Shown here piece after piece: positions 18,322 to 26,965 of a stretch of 64,000 nt of DNA. The stretch comes from Gaetbulibacter sp. 4G1. Its GTDB lineage: Bacteria; Bacteroidota; Bacteroidia; Flavobacteriales; Flavobacteriaceae. Each line of letters opens with the position of its first letter. Within the stretch, counting starts at the first letter, position 1. Under the pieces are notes generated by a model, which was not told the DNA's origin, ran no database searches, and was given only the letters and a program-made list of their open reading frames with translations. Where the stretch lies: contig NZ_MDVN01000009.1 of NCBI RefSeq assembly GCF_002741945.1, forward strand, positions 1 to 64,000, read 5' to 3'. A program made the position numbers and the translations under genes.

Positions 18322-20668
18322 AAAAGGTACACTTTCTATCTTTATACTATTGTTTTTTTTGAATATTTCGACTTTAAGTTCTCAAACTGTTCAAAAAGAA
18401 AAGCATTCGCTCGCTGTTGTTTTAAAAATTATCGAAACTCGATATAACATTAGCTTTTCTTATGCTGATGCTACTATTCAAGATAAAAAAGTAGTTATTC
18501 CAGAAGAAAACTTAACTTTAGAAGAGGTCTTAGGTTTTCTAAAAAACAAAGTCAAACTAGATTTTGAATTATTAAACAATCGATTTGTTGCCATTAAAGC
18601 TTTAAAAACTCAAGCAACATTTCACAGAACACAAAGGCTAGGCGAAGTTATAATAACTAATTATTTAACCACTGGCATTACTAAGTTAAATGATGGTGTA
18701 ATTACTATAAAACCTGAAACTTTTGGTATTCTCCCTGGGTTAATTGAACCCGATGTTTTACAAACCATTCAATCGCTTCCTGGAGTTTTAAGTATTGACG
18801 AAACCGTATCTAACATTAATATTCGTGGTGGCTCGCACGATCAAAACTTACTTCTTTGGGATGGTATAAAAATGTATCAATCAGGTCATTTTTTCGGGTT
18901 AATTTCAGCATTCAACCCCTATACCACAAAACAAGTTAATGTTTCAAAAAACGGAACCCCAGCAAAATATGGTGATGGTATTTCTAGTATTATCGATATG
19001 CAATTACCCAACGAAATTGATAACACATTTAAAGCAGGTGGTGGGTTTAATTTAATAAACGCCGATGTTTTTGCAAAAATTCCACTAACTCATAATACCG
19101 AATTGCAAATTTCAACACGTCGTTCGGTAACAGATTTGGTAACTACTCCAACTTACGACTTATATAAAAAACGTGTTTTTCAAGATTCAGATTTAACAAA
19201 TTTTAATCAAAATGATAATGCTATCGATAAAAACGAATCTTTTTACTTCTATGATATAACAGCAAAATTTTTATATGATATTACTCAAAAAGATAAAATC
19301 AGACTTCAGTTTTTAAACGCAAACAACAAATTAAATTACGAAGAACAAGCCAATATTAATGATAGAAACGAAGCTTTAAATAGTAAACTGTCACAACAAA
19401 ATTTGGCTTTAGGGTTTTCGTACACTAGAGATTGGAACTCAAAACTTTCAACTACCGCTCATGCATATGTAACAAATTACGATTTAGATGCCACCAATTT
19501 TGATATCATAAACAATCAGCGTTTAATTCAAGAAAACGAAGTGTATGATGGTTCTGCAAAATTGGATATAAATTACAAACCCAATAGTCAACTAAAATTA
19601 AATGGCGGGTATCAATTTATTGAAGTAGGTATAAGCAATCTAGAAGATGTAAACAATCCTGTTTTTAGAAGTTTTATAAGAGATGTTGTTAGAAGTCATT
19701 CGGTTTATGCTGAAGGTGCTTTTTTATCAAACAATGGCAAAACCAACTTAAAATTTGGAAGTAGAATAAACCACTTCCCAAAATTTGATATGACCATTTA
19801 TGAGCCTCGTTTAAGCTTTAGTCAGCGATTTCTTAACAGCTTTAGGTTTGAATTGTTAGGAGAGCTTAAAAGTCAAACCACTTCTCAAATCATTGATTTG
19901 CAAAATGATTTTTTAGGTATTGAAAACAGGCGTTGGGTTTTATCTAACAACAATATAGATGTAATAACTATTAATAATAAAAATATTCAACCAGTTCCTA
20001 TTTTAAAGAGCAAACAAGCCTCAGTTGGCATTCATTATAATAAAAATAAATTGCTAATTAGCGCCGAAGGTTATATTAAAAAAGTTGATGGTATAACTAC
20101 TAGGAGTCAAGGCTTTCAAAACCAATATCAATTTGTAAACAGTGTTGGGAGTTATCAAGTTAAAGGTTTCGATTTTTTAGTAAACAAACAATTTAATAAT
20201 GTTGTTAGCACTTGGTTAGGCTACACTTATAGCAAAAATGATTACACATTTCCAGGTTTAAACAATGGCAATCCGTTTCCTAATAATGCTGATATTCGTC
20301 ATGTATTAGCTCTTTCTGGTGTGTATACTTACAACGATGTTAAATTAGCTTTGGGTTTAAATTGGCATTCTGGAAAACCAACAACTTTACCAGATATTAA
20401 TGATGACCCTAGTGATAACCTTATTACATACGCTGCACCAAACAGTAGTAATTTAGATGATTATTTACGTGCTGATTGCTCTGCAACTTATGCTTTTGAT
20501 ATTTCTGATTCGTCTAGAGCTGTAGTTGGTGCTTCAATTTGGAATATTTTCAATCAAAAAAATATTATTAATACCTATTATACTTTAGATACAGATAATA
20601 TGATTAACAAAGTTGAAAATCAATCTTTAGGGATTACTCCTAATGTAAGTATTCGTGTTAATTTTTAA
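18314..20668 (+). CDS. TonB-dependent receptor/transducer with STN domain
   Basis: The start is a GTG inside the end of fecR (eight-base overlap). The 784-residue protein has a signal peptide, an STN signalling domain (about 28-95, LAVVLKIIETRYNISFSYAD), a plug (about 125-235, LPGVLSIDETVSNINIRGGS and DGIKMYQSGHFFGLISAF) and a beta-barrel ending in SIRVNF, the aromatic C-terminus of outer-membrane proteins. It is shorter than SusC and has no SusD partner, as in FecA-like transducers. The ligand is unknown: no siderophore or metal genes lie nearby. Confidence 0.9.
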   Translation: MSRKGTLSIFILLFFLNISTLSSQTVQKEKHSLAVVLKIIETRYNISFSYADATIQDKKVVIPEENLTLEEVLGFLKNKVKLDFELLNNRFVAIKALKTQATFHRTQRLGEVIITNYLTTGITKLNDGVITIKPETFGILPGLIEPDVLQTIQSLPGVLSIDETVSNINIRGGSHDQNLLLWDGIKMYQSGHFFGLISAFNPYTTKQVNVSKNGTPAKYGDGISSIIDMQLPNEIDNTFKAGGGFNLINADVFAKIPLTHNTELQISTRRSVTDLVTTPTYDLYKKRVFQDSDLTNFNQNDNAIDKNESFYFYDITAKFLYDITQKDKIRLQFLNANNKLNYEEQANINDRNEALNSKLSQQNLALGFSYTRDWNSKLSTTAHAYVTNYDLDATNFDIINNQRLIQENEVYDGSAKLDINYKPNSQLKLNGGYQFIEVGISNLEDVNNPVFRSFIRDVVRSHSVYAEGAFLSNNGKTNLKFGSRINHFPKFDMTIYEPRLSFSQRFLNSFRFELLGELKSQTTSQIIDLQNDFLGIENRRWVLSNNNIDVITINNKNIQPVPILKSKQASVGIHYNKNKLLISAEGYIKKVDGITTRSQGFQNQYQFVNSVGSYQVKGFDFLVNKQFNNVVSTWLGYTYSKNDYTFPGLNNGNPFPNNADIRHVLALSGVYTYNDVKLALGLNWHSGKPTTLPDINDDPSDNLITYAAPNSSNLDDYLRADCSATYAFDISDSSRAVVGASIWNIFNQKNIINTYYTLDTDNMINKVENQSLGITPNVSIRVNF

Positions 20669-20691
20669 TAAAAGTATTATCTTTATACTAA

Positions 20692-21066
20692 ATGTTTTTA
20701 AAAGGATTACATAAATGGTTGGCAAGCATTGCTTTATTAGCGGTTATTGTATCGTTTTCAGGGTTTACCTATTACCCTTCTTCTTATCATAAAACACAAA
20801 CCGAACTTGTAATTAATAATACTTCTAGTCATCAAGCTATTAGTAAATCATTTTCCTTTTTAAAGCGTTCACCCCAAAACATAACTTTTAATCAATACAC
20901 TACCTTTTGTTTTAAGTGGTTATTAAACACGCATCAATACAACTTTAGTATCACTTTAAAGTCTCAAAAGGAGGCGATTTTACAGTTTAATAAGCAAATG
21001 TTTTTAGAGCAAAATCTTATAGCTCAAATCTTTTCAGACGATTATCAGAGCAACCTCATAAAGTAA
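20692..21066 (+). CDS. small membrane-anchored protein of unknown function
   Basis: The 124-residue product has one N-terminal hydrophobic segment (about 10-27, ASIALLAVIVSFSGF) and a soluble part rich in Ser, Gln and aromatic residues. The start follows the receptor stop by 23 bases, so it is likely in the same operon. I do not recognise the family. Confidence 0.6.
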   Translation: MFLKGLHKWLASIALLAVIVSFSGFTYYPSSYHKTQTELVINNTSSHQAISKSFSFLKRSPQNITFNQYTTFCFKWLLNTHQYNFSITLKSQKEAILQFNKQMFLEQNLIAQIFSDDYQSNLIK

Positions 21067-21074
21067 ACAATCCC

Positions 21075-21132
21075 TTGCCTCTTGGCAACATTTCGAATTA
21101 CAGTTTAATCTGTAACATCAAAAGATGTTACA
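21075..21132 (+). promoter_or_regulatory. cluster of small inverted repeats, two mutually exclusive
   Basis: Three hairpins sit in the 85-base spacer: TTGCC/GGCAA (21075-21088), TTACAG/CTGTAA (21098-21115) and TGTAACATC/GATGTTACA (21111-21132). The last two share the CTGTAA strand and cannot form together, an attenuator-like arrangement. The last one covers an upstream in-frame ATG and supports the later start at 21152. Confidence 0.4.
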
Positions 21133-21151
21133 CACTTACCTTTTTTACTTT

Positions 21152-21331
21152 ATGAAAACCTTAAAAAAAGGGTTGAGGCTTTTTGCCTTGGTATTAATAA
21201 TTGCATTGGCTTCTGTTTTGCCTGTACCCATAAATTTTTATAGAAAAGATAATTTACCAAAATACACTATTGAACAAATAGACACTAAAGATGATGATAC
21301 CGAAGAAGATGATATAAAAGAGCTGTTTTAA
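21152..21331 (+). CDS. 59-residue membrane peptide with acidic tail
   Basis: Starting at MKTLKKGLRLF, the product has a basic N-terminus, one hydrophobic helix (about 8-25, LFALVLIIALASVLPVPI) and a strongly acidic C-terminus (KDDDTEEDDIKELF). An ATG nine codons upstream lies inside a hairpin and is less likely. It closes the second signalling operon. The function is unknown; the layout suggests a single-pass protein with its charged tail on one side of the membrane. Confidence 0.6.
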   Translation: MKTLKKGLRLFALVLIIALASVLPVPINFYRKDNLPKYTIEQIDTKDDDTEEDDIKELF

Positions 21332-21500
21332 GAACTTGATTTTGTCAGAAAAAATCGATAGCTTCGTTTGTCGTTGTATATAAATCACTTGTGCTGAACT
21401 TGTTTCAGTATTAAAAGGGATTCATATACTTGAAAAACATTATGGGCAATTAGGACTGAAGAGGATCCAAGACAACCAATTTCAACAAGATTAGAAATAG

Positions 21501-22286
21501 ATGTTTAGAAGAAATAAAATAACTAAAGAAATAATTAGCAATTTACCTGACAAAGTTGACTTACCAAGTAAATTCAATCAATTTGCTAAACTTAGACTAC
21601 CTGGCATGATTGGATGGTCAGACATAGAAACATTTCAACTTAAATCTTCAGCAAAAAAAGAAATAGTGCCGTTTTTGAATTTCGACGATGGAGGAATTTT
21701 AGCTTTTTGGTATTTTGGACATGAATGTATTATAGTTTATATGGGGTCAGAAGGTGAACAGGAGGTGATTTCAGAGAATTTCGAATCCTTTCTTAAATTA
21801 TTGTGCGATAAGCAGACAAGCTTATCAATATTCGACGATTCTGAAATAGATTTTAATATCTCATATCAAGACATAATAATTAACTCAGAACGAATAAGTG
21901 AATTAAATAAACATTTTCTAGTATGGTATAAAGAACATACTTCTCTTTTAGAGCCTGAAACATCGGATTATTCTGAGAAATTAAGAAGGCAGATTATGAA
22001 AATTGCGATTGATTTTCTAGATGATGGACTATGCAAGGTTTATACAAAAGAAAGCGAGTGGTGGAATCTTTCTTTTAATATAAAAAAGGATAAAGACAAT
22101 ATATACATTACCTACCTTGATTATGGAAAATGGTATAATTTGCCTCCTAAATATGAATTGGAAAAAGTGGTGATAGAATTATTAGAATTGGTGAAAAATA
22201 AGAATAAAACAGAATATGAATTATCTGTTTGTTCTGCGGGAATTGTATCTATTGACAGGGATACAGAACTCGTATTAGAAAAATAA
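21501..22286 (+). CDS. SUKH (SMI1/KNR4)-like protein, possible immunity-type protein
   Basis: The 261-residue soluble protein shows IVPFLNFDDGGILAFWYF followed by IVYMGSEGEQEVISENFESFLKLL (about 55-105). That is the pattern of the SUKH fold: a small beta-sheet, then the region before the final helix. Residues 110-261 are of unknown type. SUKH proteins often give immunity to polymorphic toxins, but no toxin gene lies beside it here. The gene is followed five bases after its stop by a 123-base attC-like inverted repeat, so it may be a captured gene cassette. Its strand matches its neighbours but it is unrelated to them in function. Confidence 0.6.
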   Translation: MFRRNKITKEIISNLPDKVDLPSKFNQFAKLRLPGMIGWSDIETFQLKSSAKKEIVPFLNFDDGGILAFWYFGHECIIVYMGSEGEQEVISENFESFLKLLCDKQTSLSIFDDSEIDFNISYQDIIINSERISELNKHFLVWYKEHTSLLEPETSDYSEKLRRQIMKIAIDFLDDGLCKVYTKESEWWNLSFNIKKDKDNIYITYLDYGKWYNLPPKYELEKVVIELLELVKNKNKTEYELSVCSAGIVSIDRDTELVLEK

Positions 22287-22290
22287 AGGC

Positions 22291-22413
22291 CCATAACAAT
22301 AAATATACGTAATGCGGGGCGATTTAGTAAATTTGAACATTTAATATACAAAGTAGCGGTTTGATAGTGCAGTTCCTTGAAATCCCTCACTACGCATATT
22401 CGAGGCGTTAAAC
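22291..22413 (+). repeat. attC-like imperfect inverted repeat (solitary integron-cassette site candidate)
   Basis: The left arm has TAAC (22294-22297), a 4-base spacer, then AATATACGTAATGCGGGG. The right arm has CCTCACTACGCATATT, a 6-base spacer, then GTTA. The outer boxes pair as TAAC/GTTA, the inner boxes pair with a few mismatches, and the spacers are unpaired, which is the architecture of integron attC sites. The right box reads GTTAAAC (22407-22413), fitting the attC consensus GTTRRRY; the left box fits its partner consensus only partly. The element starts directly after the SUKH-like gene, as attC sites do. No integrase or second site was found in the window. Confidence 0.5.
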
Positions 22414-22456
22414 GAACTTTAAAAATTTATCATAAAACCGTTACCCTTAACAAAAC

Positions 22457-23917
22457 ATGAAACCAATAACATATATCTTATTTTTCTTATTCAGCATAAC
22501 ACTGTTTTCACAAGACAAAAAACCAAACGTGTTGTTTATTATTTCTGATGATTTAACAGCAACCGCAGTCTCATCTTACGAAAATAAAGCATGCCATACA
22601 CCAAACATTGACAAACTAGCTTCAGAGGGTGTTAGATATACTAAAGCCTATACGCAATATCCCGTTTGTGGTCCATCAAGAGCCTCTTTTATGTCGGGGT
22701 ACTACCCTAATGCTACTACTACATTTGGTTATGTAAGCGGTAGAGAAAATATAGGCCCTGAAAGAAAAACGTGGTCACAATTATTTAAAGACAACGGTTA
22801 CTACACAGCTCGGGTGAGTAAAATTTACCACATGGGTGTCCCTATTGATATTGAAACAGGTTCCAATGGGCAAGATGATCAAGCCTCGTGGACTGAGCGT
22901 TTTAATAGCCAAGGACCTGAATGGAAAGCTATTGGTGATGCCGAATTGGTTCAAGGAAATCCTGATGGAAAAATAGAGAGAAAGGGTGGAAATGTAATGA
23001 CTATTGTAAAAGCCGATGGTGATGATTTAGTGCACTCTGATGGAAAAACAGCTAAAAAAGCTTCAGAGCTTATTAGAAAACACAAAAACGAACCTTTCTT
23101 TTTAGCGGTTGGTTTTGTAAGGCCACATGTGCCTTTTGTAGCTCCAAAACCATATTTTGAACCGTATCCGTTTAACAACATAACACTACCTAAAAAACTT
23201 GATGGTGATTGGGACGATATTCCAAAGCGTGGTATTAATTACGTAACTAGTGTTAATGCAAAAATGTCTTTAGAGCAAGAAAAGAAAGCGGTGGCTGCAT
23301 ATTATGCATCTGTATCGTATATGGATGCTCAAGTTGGAAAAGTACTTAAAACACTTAAAGAAGAAGGTTTAGAAGATAATACCATTGTTATTTTCACTTC
23401 GGATCATGGGTTTCATTTAGGTGAGCATAATTTCTGGATGAAAGTAAGTTTACACGAAGAATCTGTTCGTGTTCCATTAATTATTAAAGTGCCGGGTAAA
23501 AAAGCAGCTGTTTGTAATTCTTTTGTAGAATTGATTGATTTATACCCAACTATTGCTGAATTAGGTGGCTTAAAACCACCAAAACATATACAAGGGAAAA
23601 GCTTGGTAAAAACTATTGATAAGCCAAAAAAGAAAGTTAGAGATATGGCTTTTAGTGTATCGCAGGGCGGAAAAACCTATTTATTGAGGAATGATAAATG
23701 GGCATATATTCAATATAATGAAGATGCATCAGCAGGTATTGAACTTTTTGATATGAAAAAAGATCCAAAGCAGTTTACCAATTTAGCACATAATCCAAAA
23801 TATGCTAAAGTTGTTATACAGTTTAAAAAGAAATTAGCTAAAAAATTAAAAGCGGTTAGGACTAACGATTTAGGAATTAGCTATTCAAAAAAAGAACCTA
23901 TTGGAACTTATGATTAA
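22457..23917 (+). CDS. sulfatase, iduronate-2-sulfatase-like (alkaline phosphatase superfamily)
   Basis: The 486-residue protein has a cleavable signal peptide (to about residue 19, FSQD) and would act in the periplasm or outside. Metal-binding NVLFIISDDL (about 24-33) and the formylglycine site CGPSRASFMSG (about 72-82) are intact, so the cysteine can be converted to formylglycine. Further sulfatase features are HVPFVAPKPYF, FTSDHGFHLGEHNFW (about 312-327) and a Lys in the second metal region. The closest pattern is the iduronate-2-sulfatase subgroup, which removes sulfate from acidic sugars. It stands alone, with no glycosidase or SusCD pair next to it, and no sulfatase-maturing enzyme is in the window. 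Confidence 0.92.
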   Translation: MKPITYILFFLFSITLFSQDKKPNVLFIISDDLTATAVSSYENKACHTPNIDKLASEGVRYTKAYTQYPVCGPSRASFMSGYYPNATTTFGYVSGRENIGPERKTWSQLFKDNGYYTARVSKIYHMGVPIDIETGSNGQDDQASWTERFNSQGPEWKAIGDAELVQGNPDGKIERKGGNVMTIVKADGDDLVHSDGKTAKKASELIRKHKNEPFFLAVGFVRPHVPFVAPKPYFEPYPFNNITLPKKLDGDWDDIPKRGINYVTSVNAKMSLEQEKKAVAAYYASVSYMDAQVGKVLKTLKEEGLEDNTIVIFTSDHGFHLGEHNFWMKVSLHEESVRVPLIIKVPGKKAAVCNSFVELIDLYPTIAELGGLKPPKHIQGKSLVKTIDKPKKKVRDMAFSVSQGGKTYLLRNDKWAYIQYNEDASAGIELFDMKKDPKQFTNLAHNPKYAKVVIQFKKKLAKKLKAVRTNDLGISYSKKEPIGTYD

Positions 23918-24043
23918 GTAATTGTATTATGTTCTCTTTTCAAAAAAAACACCTTTAATATTTCATTTTATGATTCTATTTTATGGAAGTAGACGCAACC
24001 CATAGCTGCCTTTTTCATCTATAAGATAAATCGTCAAAAAGAA

Positions 24044-24439
24044 ATGAGACAAATTAATATACTTTCTGCTTTAATATTCTTTATAGTTTTATCTTGTAAT
24101 AATAACGACGATGGTATAAGCAATACTTGCAATGTAGCAAACCCTGTTGAAGATTTTGCATGGTTAAAAGAAAGGATTTTAGATATTGAACAATCTACCC
24201 AAGTCGATGAATTTTATATTTCCCAGGCAATCTATGAAGGAGAAACAGTATTTATAATTGGTAATTGTTGTGCTAATTGCAACTCAGTCTTACCAGTATA
24301 TAACTGCGAAGGTGAACGTATTAATATACTTGGATGTTCAGAAGAGTTTATTAATTTCAATATCTTGAATCGAGATACAGTTATTTGGAATTCCAAAAAT
24401 TTTATTTGTAAAGACTCTGATGTTCCTTTGTGCAATTAA
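24044..24439 (+). CDS. small cysteine-rich lipoprotein of unknown function
   Basis: The 131-residue product has a lipoprotein signal ending in VLSC at about residue 18. The mature part contains GNCCANCNSVLPVYNCEG and further cysteines (about nine in all), suggesting disulfides or metal binding outside the cytoplasm. Short lipoproteins of this type are common in flavobacteria and have no assigned role. It follows the sulfatase by 126 bases without a recognisable promoter. Confidence 0.65.
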   Translation: MRQINILSALIFFIVLSCNNNDDGISNTCNVANPVEDFAWLKERILDIEQSTQVDEFYISQAIYEGETVFIIGNCCANCNSVLPVYNCEGERINILGCSEEFINFNILNRDTVIWNSKNFICKDSDVPLCN

Positions 24440-24493
24440 AAATCAATTAAATCTAGCTTTAAAAAGAGATTGAACTTAGATAATTATCACAAA

Positions 24494-24988
24494 CTAAAGG
24501 TCATCATCTTGTGCCCCTCTTATATCATCAATCTTATTTATTTTAGATTGTTTTTTAATAATAAGCCTTTTTTTGTAAAGCCATTTTTCTTCTAAAATTA
24601 GTATCACTCCAATCAATAAAATAACACCGCAAAAAATAAGCGCATAAAATAATTTGGGATTTAAATCTATTTCTCTGATGCTATAAAATGAATAGATCAT
24701 AAACAAAGCCATTGAAGAAATAGATATTGCGAAAAGCAAGTTACCCACCCATATAAAACTGTCATTTAAATCTTTGTAAACATAGTTTATACTGTAATGC
24801 TTTAAAGTTTTTATATGGTAAATTATACTTAAAACACCAGTAGGAATCATTGACAAAGGAATAAGCATACTATATTCAAAAGAATTATTCTCCACAATTA
24901 TAACAGTATACATTAATGCAATTGATATTGAAGTAAGTACAAAACAACAAATCAACAACACTATTTTAAGAAAGCGTTTAATTTTCAT
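24494..24988 (-). CDS. four-helix integral membrane protein of unknown function
   Basis: I start at the ATG of MKIKRFLK; the longer frame begins with TTG. The 164-residue protein has about four membrane helices, in pairs around residues 8-55 and 85-140, and a charged C-terminal tail. It overlaps the end of lipB by 11 bases and is the last gene of that operon. No family was recognised. Confidence 0.6.
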   Translation of the reverse strand: MKIKRFLKIVLLICCFVLTSISIALMYTVIIVENNSFEYSMLIPLSMIPTGVLSIIYHIKTLKHYSINYVYKDLNDSFIWVGNLLFAISISSMALFMIYSFYSIREIDLNPKLFYALIFCGVILLIGVILILEEKWLYKKRLIIKKQSKINKIDDIRGAQDDDL

Positions 24989-25688
24989 TATTAAAAAACT
25001 CAGCTTCAAAAAGTGCTTTAAAATGCTTTAGTAGTTTTTCTTTTACCTCTTCCATAGGCACTTCTTTTACTCCAAGTTCTACATTTAAAGAGGTTACTGC
25101 TTTACCACGAATGCCACAAGGTATCATAAGGTCAAAATAACCCAAATTGGCATTTACATTTAGTGCAAAACCATGCATAGTTACCCATCGGCTAGCACGA
25201 ACGCCCATAGCACAAATTTTACGAGCAAATGGTGTGCCTACATCCAGCCAAACACCTGTTTCTCCTTTACTACGCTCTGCTTTTAAGCCATATTCTGCAA
25301 GCGTCAAAATTATCATTTCTTCAAGAAAACGAAGGTATTTATGTATGTCGGTAAAAAAATTTTCTAAATCTAAAATAGGATAACCAACCACTTGCCCAGG
25401 GCCATGATATGTTATATCTCCACCTCTATTCACTTTATAAAAGGTGGCGTTCTTTTCTTTTAATTGCTCTTCTGTAACAAGCAAATTAGAAAAATCTCCA
25501 CTTTTACCTAAAGTATAAACATGTGGATGTTCAACAAACAAGAAATGATTATTAGTTTTTAAACCAGCGTCTTCTCGTCTATTCTTAATTTTTGTGTCTA
25601 CAATGTTCTTAAACAATTGTTCTTGATAATCCCAAGTTTGTTTGTAATCTTTAAGTCCTAAATCTTGAATTTCAATCTGCTTATTCAT
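24978..25688 (-). CDS. lipB: lipoyl(octanoyl) transferase
   Basis: LipB moves the octanoyl group from acyl carrier protein to the lipoyl domains of 2-oxoacid dehydrogenases and glycine cleavage H protein. The signature [18 protein letters not shown] (about 84-101), the catalytic lysine region RKICAMGVR (about 149-157) and the PCGI cysteine (about 184-187) are all present in this 236-residue protein. I start at MNKQIEI, an ATG; the longer frame begins with TTG. The gene overlaps the preceding lipoprotein gene by eight bases and the following membrane protein gene by 11, so the three form one operon. Confidence 0.95.
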   Translation of the reverse strand: MNKQIEIQDLGLKDYKQTWDYQEQLFKNIVDTKIKNRREDAGLKTNNHFLFVEHPHVYTLGKSGDFSNLLVTEEQLKEKNATFYKVNRGGDITYHGPGQVVGYPILDLENFFTDIHKYLRFLEEMIILTLAEYGLKAERSKGETGVWLDVGTPFARKICAMGVRASRWVTMHGFALNVNANLGYFDLMIPCGIRGKAVTSLNVELGVKEVPMEEVKEKLLKHFKALFEAEFFNNEN

Positions 25689-26487
25689 TTTCAAATTCAA
25701 TATTAATATCCAATAATTTTGGATTACTTAAAAAGTCAATCCAACTATATTTATATGTAACTGTTTTTTTATCTGTAGATAATTGGGCATTTTCTATAGA
25801 TGTAGATTTTATTTTCTTAGAAAATGTATATTCAACTATATAAAAAGAGTTTTTAAAATAGTCTAAAAACTGTTTATCTTCTTCACTATTCTCATCTAAT
25901 TTAAAGGCTTTAGCGGTTTTCACTTCAGAAACAGTTGTAACTCTTGAGAAACCATTTTCAGTAAAATTATAATCAACATCATTTTCTCCATTAACCATAA
26001 ATTTCCCTAATGGAGAGCCTTCTTTCATTGCGTCTACTTGACTATTTTGAGAATTAAGAGTTTTTGCTTTTTCGATTCTTTTTTGGATATCTTTTAAATC
26101 TTCTATAGCATTAAAATTAAGTCCTACCCCAAAGTCAAAAACATTATTTGCTTCGTCCATCTTCATTTTCATATACATATCTTTAACAACTTCTAAAGCA
26201 AGACGCTTTTCCTCTGGTAAAGCAGAAATACTATCTTTATAAGTTTCCATAATTTCACTAAAAACCATAAGTGTATCAACAACCTTACTTGGTTTTTTTT
26301 CGTTTGTGCTAGTGGAATCGTCTCCTTCAGAAAAGGCATCCTTCATTTGAGACATAACCGAAGCCATATCATAGTTTACCAAAAAATTCCCAGAGCCATC
26401 TTCGTTAAATACTATAGATTCTTTTACGGTACAACTAGAAAAACTGACTATGATGATAACTAAAAGTAAAGTATAAATTCTATGCAT
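25681..26487 (-). CDS. lipoprotein of unknown function, first gene of the lipB operon
   Basis: The ATG of MHRIYTLLL gives a lipoprotein signal with SFSSC at about residue 19; the longer frame starts with TTG. The 268-residue mature protein opens with [15 protein letters not shown], a beta-hairpin-like motif common in flavobacterial lipoproteins, and has a helical centre (about 80-150) and beta-rich end. The function is unknown. It has its own promoter (26509-26516), with an inverted repeat beside it, and drives lipB downstream. Confidence 0.7.
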   Translation of the reverse strand: MHRIYTLLLVIIIVSFSSCTVKESIVFNEDGSGNFLVNYDMASVMSQMKDAFSEGDDSTSTNEKKPSKVVDTLMVFSEIMETYKDSISALPEEKRLALEVVKDMYMKMKMDEANNVFDFGVGLNFNAIEDLKDIQKRIEKAKTLNSQNSQVDAMKEGSPLGKFMVNGENDVDYNFTENGFSRVTTVSEVKTAKAFKLDENSEEDKQFLDYFKNSFYIVEYTFSKKIKSTSIENAQLSTDKKTVTYKYSWIDFLSNPKLLDINIEFENE

Positions 26488-26508
26488 AATATGTGTTAAA
26501 TTAGAATG

Positions 26509-26532
26509 CAAAGATACTACTTTAAAAAGTAG
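26509..26532 (-). promoter_or_regulatory. promoter of the lipB operon with adjacent palindrome
   Basis: TATCTTTG on the minus strand (26509-26516) matches TAnnTTTG 21 bases before the start codon at 26487. Immediately upstream lies a perfect 16-base inverted repeat, CTACTTT-AA-AAAGTAG (26517-26532), in the spacer between -7 and -33. This is a typical operator position. Confidence 0.5.
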
Positions 26533-26560
26533 AAAATATGTTTATAAATGTGCTTTAAAG

Positions 26561-26719
26561 CTACCTATTGGGGTTATTAATAATAACCAAAGCAGCTATA
26601 ACACCAGGTACCCAGCCACAAAGCCATAATAAAAAGGTGATTAAAATAGAGCCGCAACCTTTGTCTAAAACAGCTAGGGGTGGACAAATAATAGACAGTA
26701 AAACTCTCCAGAAACTCAT
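26561..26719 (-). CDS. YqaE/Pmp3-family small membrane protein
   Basis: This 52-residue protein is too short for most gene callers, but its family is clear: ICPPLAVLDKGCG (about 11-23) and LLWLCGWVPGVIAALVII (about 30-47) are the two helices of the Pmp3/YqaE (UPF0057) family. Family members are membrane peptides linked to stress or membrane potential in yeast, plants and bacteria. Start and stop (TAG at 26561-26563) are both unambiguous. It is transcribed away from lysS and probably on its own. Confidence 0.88.
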   Translation of the reverse strand: MSFWRVLLSIICPPLAVLDKGCGSILITFLLWLCGWVPGVIAALVIINNPNR

Positions 26720-26802
26720 GTTGATTTTTAATTTAAATGTTTATTGATTGATAATGTACTTGTTTGACGTTATTAAACTTATTTTGTTACATATTATTTT
26801 AC

Positions 26803-26897
26803 GTTAGGGGTTGAAGTGGCATCCTTTTTTGAGGCACGAAAAAAAGATATAGTGGAAAGCCCGACCCTGAATCCTTTTTTAGGGTAACGCCCAAAAA
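26803..26897. ncRNA. structured intergenic element before lysS, candidate conserved RNA
   Basis: The element has two hairpins: ATCCTTTTTT/AAAAAAAGAT (26821-26830 with 26839-26848, one mismatch) and ACCCT/AGGGT (26864-26868 with 26881-26885). Between them is GTGGAAAGCCCGACC. The decamer ATCCTTTTTT occurs twice (26821-26830 and 26871-26880). From memory, similar GGAAAGCCCG elements with a TGAAGTGGCATCC lead recur in flavobacterial genomes and may correspond to a described structured RNA class such as Flavo-1; this could not be tested here. The strand is uncertain. Confidence 0.35.
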
Positions 26898-26926
26898 ATT
26901 AGTTTTAAAAAGATAGCTTTTAATAG

Positions 26927-26934
26927 TATCTTTG
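26927..26934 (+). promoter_or_regulatory. -7 promoter box (TATCTTTG) for lysS
   Basis: Exact TAnnTTTG match 31 bases upstream of the lysS start codon. The expected -33 TTTG is replaced by TTAGTTTT-like sequence near 26899-26906. Confidence 0.6.
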
Positions 26935-26965
26935 CGCATTAAAATTTACACTCAGTATTTATAAT

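Noticed and set aside
21332-21500. Search for the 5' partner site (attC/attI) of the cassette-like SUKH gene, and for gene remnants
   Set aside because: No GTTRRRY box with a dyad was found. A GTGCTGAACTTGTTTCAGTAT stretch resembles a common intergenic repeat in flavobacteria, but one degenerate copy is not enough to call it (motif abbreviated elsewhere).
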